Assembly (NCBI GenBank): GCA_902477055.1
Contig: CABSFY010000117.1
Span: forward strand, 1 to 5,232
Source of the DNA: an uncultured Eubacteriales bacterium
Lineage (GTDB): Bacteria > Bacillota > Clostridia > Oscillospirales > Oscillospiraceae
Length of the DNA stretch: 5,232 bases
Direction of reading: 5' to 3'
Within the stretch, counting starts at the first letter, position 1, and each line of letters opens with the position of its first letter. Made by a program: the position numbers and the translations under genes. This document shows, one piece after another, positions 4,559 to 5,232 of the stretch. The notes under the pieces were generated by a model. The model ran no database searches. It was not told where the DNA came from and was given only the letters and a program-made list of their open reading frames with translations.

Positions 4559-5232
4559 TCAATAGCCGGGCTTGCCGAGCAGGCGGAACATATTCCTCTT
4601 ATAGAACTCCACGCCGGGCTGATTGAAGGGATTCACGCCCAGCATATGGGCCGAAATGCCGCACGACAGCTCGAAGAAATAGAACAGCTCGCCCAGCGTA
4701 TCGGCATCGACCTCGTCGGTTTGCAGGACCATGACGGGGACACCGCCGTCCACATGTGCGGCCAGCGTGCCCTGGAACGCCTGCTCCTCCACGAAGTCCA
4801 GCGTCTTTCCCTCTAAGTAGTTCAGTCCGTCCAGATTCTTCCAATCGACCTCGATCGTTGTGCGTTTGCGCGGTGGGGTGAAGCGAACGACCGTTTCAAA
4901 GAGGTTGCGCTCGCCCTGCTGAATCATCTGACCGAGGGAATGCAGGTCGGCGGTGAATTCGGCGGTGACGGGGAAGATACCCTTGCCGTCCTTGCCCTCG
5001 CTCTCGCCGAACAGCTGCTGCCACCAGCCGCCGAACGTGCGGAAGGAAGGCTCATAGCAGCACAGCAGCTCGATGGCCTTGCCCTTGCGGTACAGCAGGT
5101 TGCGGATGGCGGCGTACTGCCACGCGGGATTTTCAAAGGAGCGGACGTCCAGATCCTTCTTTGCGCGGGCTGCGCCGAGCATCACGTCCATCGGATTGAT
5201 GCCTGCAACGGCCATCGGCAGCAGGCCGACCG
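4559..5232 (-). CDS. pgi: Glucose-6-phosphate isomerase, C-terminal half (5' end beyond window)
   Basis: This glycolytic and gluconeogenic enzyme interconverts glucose 6-phosphate and fructose 6-phosphate in the cytoplasm. About 223 C-terminal residues are visible out of roughly 450 expected for the Bacillus/Clostridium type. The frame runs through VGLLPMAVAGINP at the right edge without a start, so the methionine at 5213-5215 is internal. Landmarks in order are NPAWQYAAIRNLLYRKGK, FGESEGKDGKGIFP with its conserved acidic/glycine-rich active-site loop, ADLHSLGQ, and a C-terminal signature ending FNQPGVEFYK. The lysine of that signature (codon 4598-4600) matches the conserved catalytic-site lysine. 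The first PROSITE signature (GGRYS-type) should lie just outside the window. The protein ends LLGKPGY and stops at TGA 4559-4561. It has the same orientation as the P-loop gene downstream. Confidence 0.95.
   Translation of the reverse strand, partial: VGLLPMAVAGINPMDVMLGAARAKKDLDVRSFENPAWQYAAIRNLLYRKGKAIELLCCYEPSFRTFGGWWQQLFGESEGKDGKGIFPVTAEFTADLHSLGQMIQQGERNLFETVVRFTPPRKRTTIEVDWKNLDGLNYLEGKTLDFVEEQAFQGTLAAHVDGGVPVMVLQTDEVDADTLGELFYFFELSCGISAHMLGVNPFNQPGVEFYKRNMFRLLGKPGY

Noticed and set aside
1..5232. Mobile elements, CRISPR arrays, tRNA, rRNA or riboswitches
   Set aside because: There are no terminal repeats with transposase motifs, no regularly spaced repeats, and no cloverleaf or conserved aptamer core. 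The only gaps over about 90 bp are 602-821 and 4465-4558, and the first holds promoters and short repeats.

Overview
The window reads as chromosomal core sequence from an anaerobic, GC-rich Firmicute, most likely a gut clostridium of the Oscillospiraceae type. Three things suggest this: a clostridial-style pyruvate:ferredoxin oxidoreductase, a ThiI without a rhodanese domain and a Bacillus/Clostridium-type glucose-6-phosphate isomerase. Coding DNA is GC-rich and the one sizeable intergenic region is AT-rich, with sigma-A-like promoters and strong AGGAGG-type ribosome binding sites. The taxonomic call rests on protein character alone and is an inference.

Layout: (1) 1-601, minus strand, holds the first 200 codons of pyruvate:ferredoxin oxidoreductase, which runs off the left edge and starts at TTG. 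(2) 602-821 is a divergent control region with one promoter per direction, an inverted repeat over the oxidoreductase -35 box, and a pair of ATCGAT boxes just upstream of the comM -35 box. (3) 822-4006, plus strand, is a compact three-gene operon: comM (Mg-chelatase-like AAA+ helicase), thiI (tRNA 4-thiouridine / thiamine sulfurtransferase) and a stand-alone CinA C-terminal domain protein (PncC, NMN amidohydrolase). Both junctions overlap by exactly 8 nt. (4) 4007-4050 is a short convergent gap with a 13-bp stem terminator. (5) 4051-4464, minus strand, is a small P-loop protein of unknown function with its own promoter. (6) 4559-5232, minus strand, is the C-terminal half of glucose-6-phosphate isomerase, cut by the right edge.

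Two flanking genes are central carbon enzymes (glycolysis entry and pyruvate oxidation). The middle operon joins DNA strand-exchange processing (ComM), tRNA thiolation/thiamine sulfur transfer (ThiI) and pyridine-nucleotide salvage (PncC). A plausible but unproven link is that PncC recycles NMN released by NAD-dependent DNA ligase during recombination and repair. I see no mobile element, CRISPR array, tRNA or rRNA. I do not see a clearly novel multi-gene system. The best leads are the uncharacterised P-loop protein, the operator-like repeats in the divergent promoter region, and the tight comM-thiI-pncC coupling.
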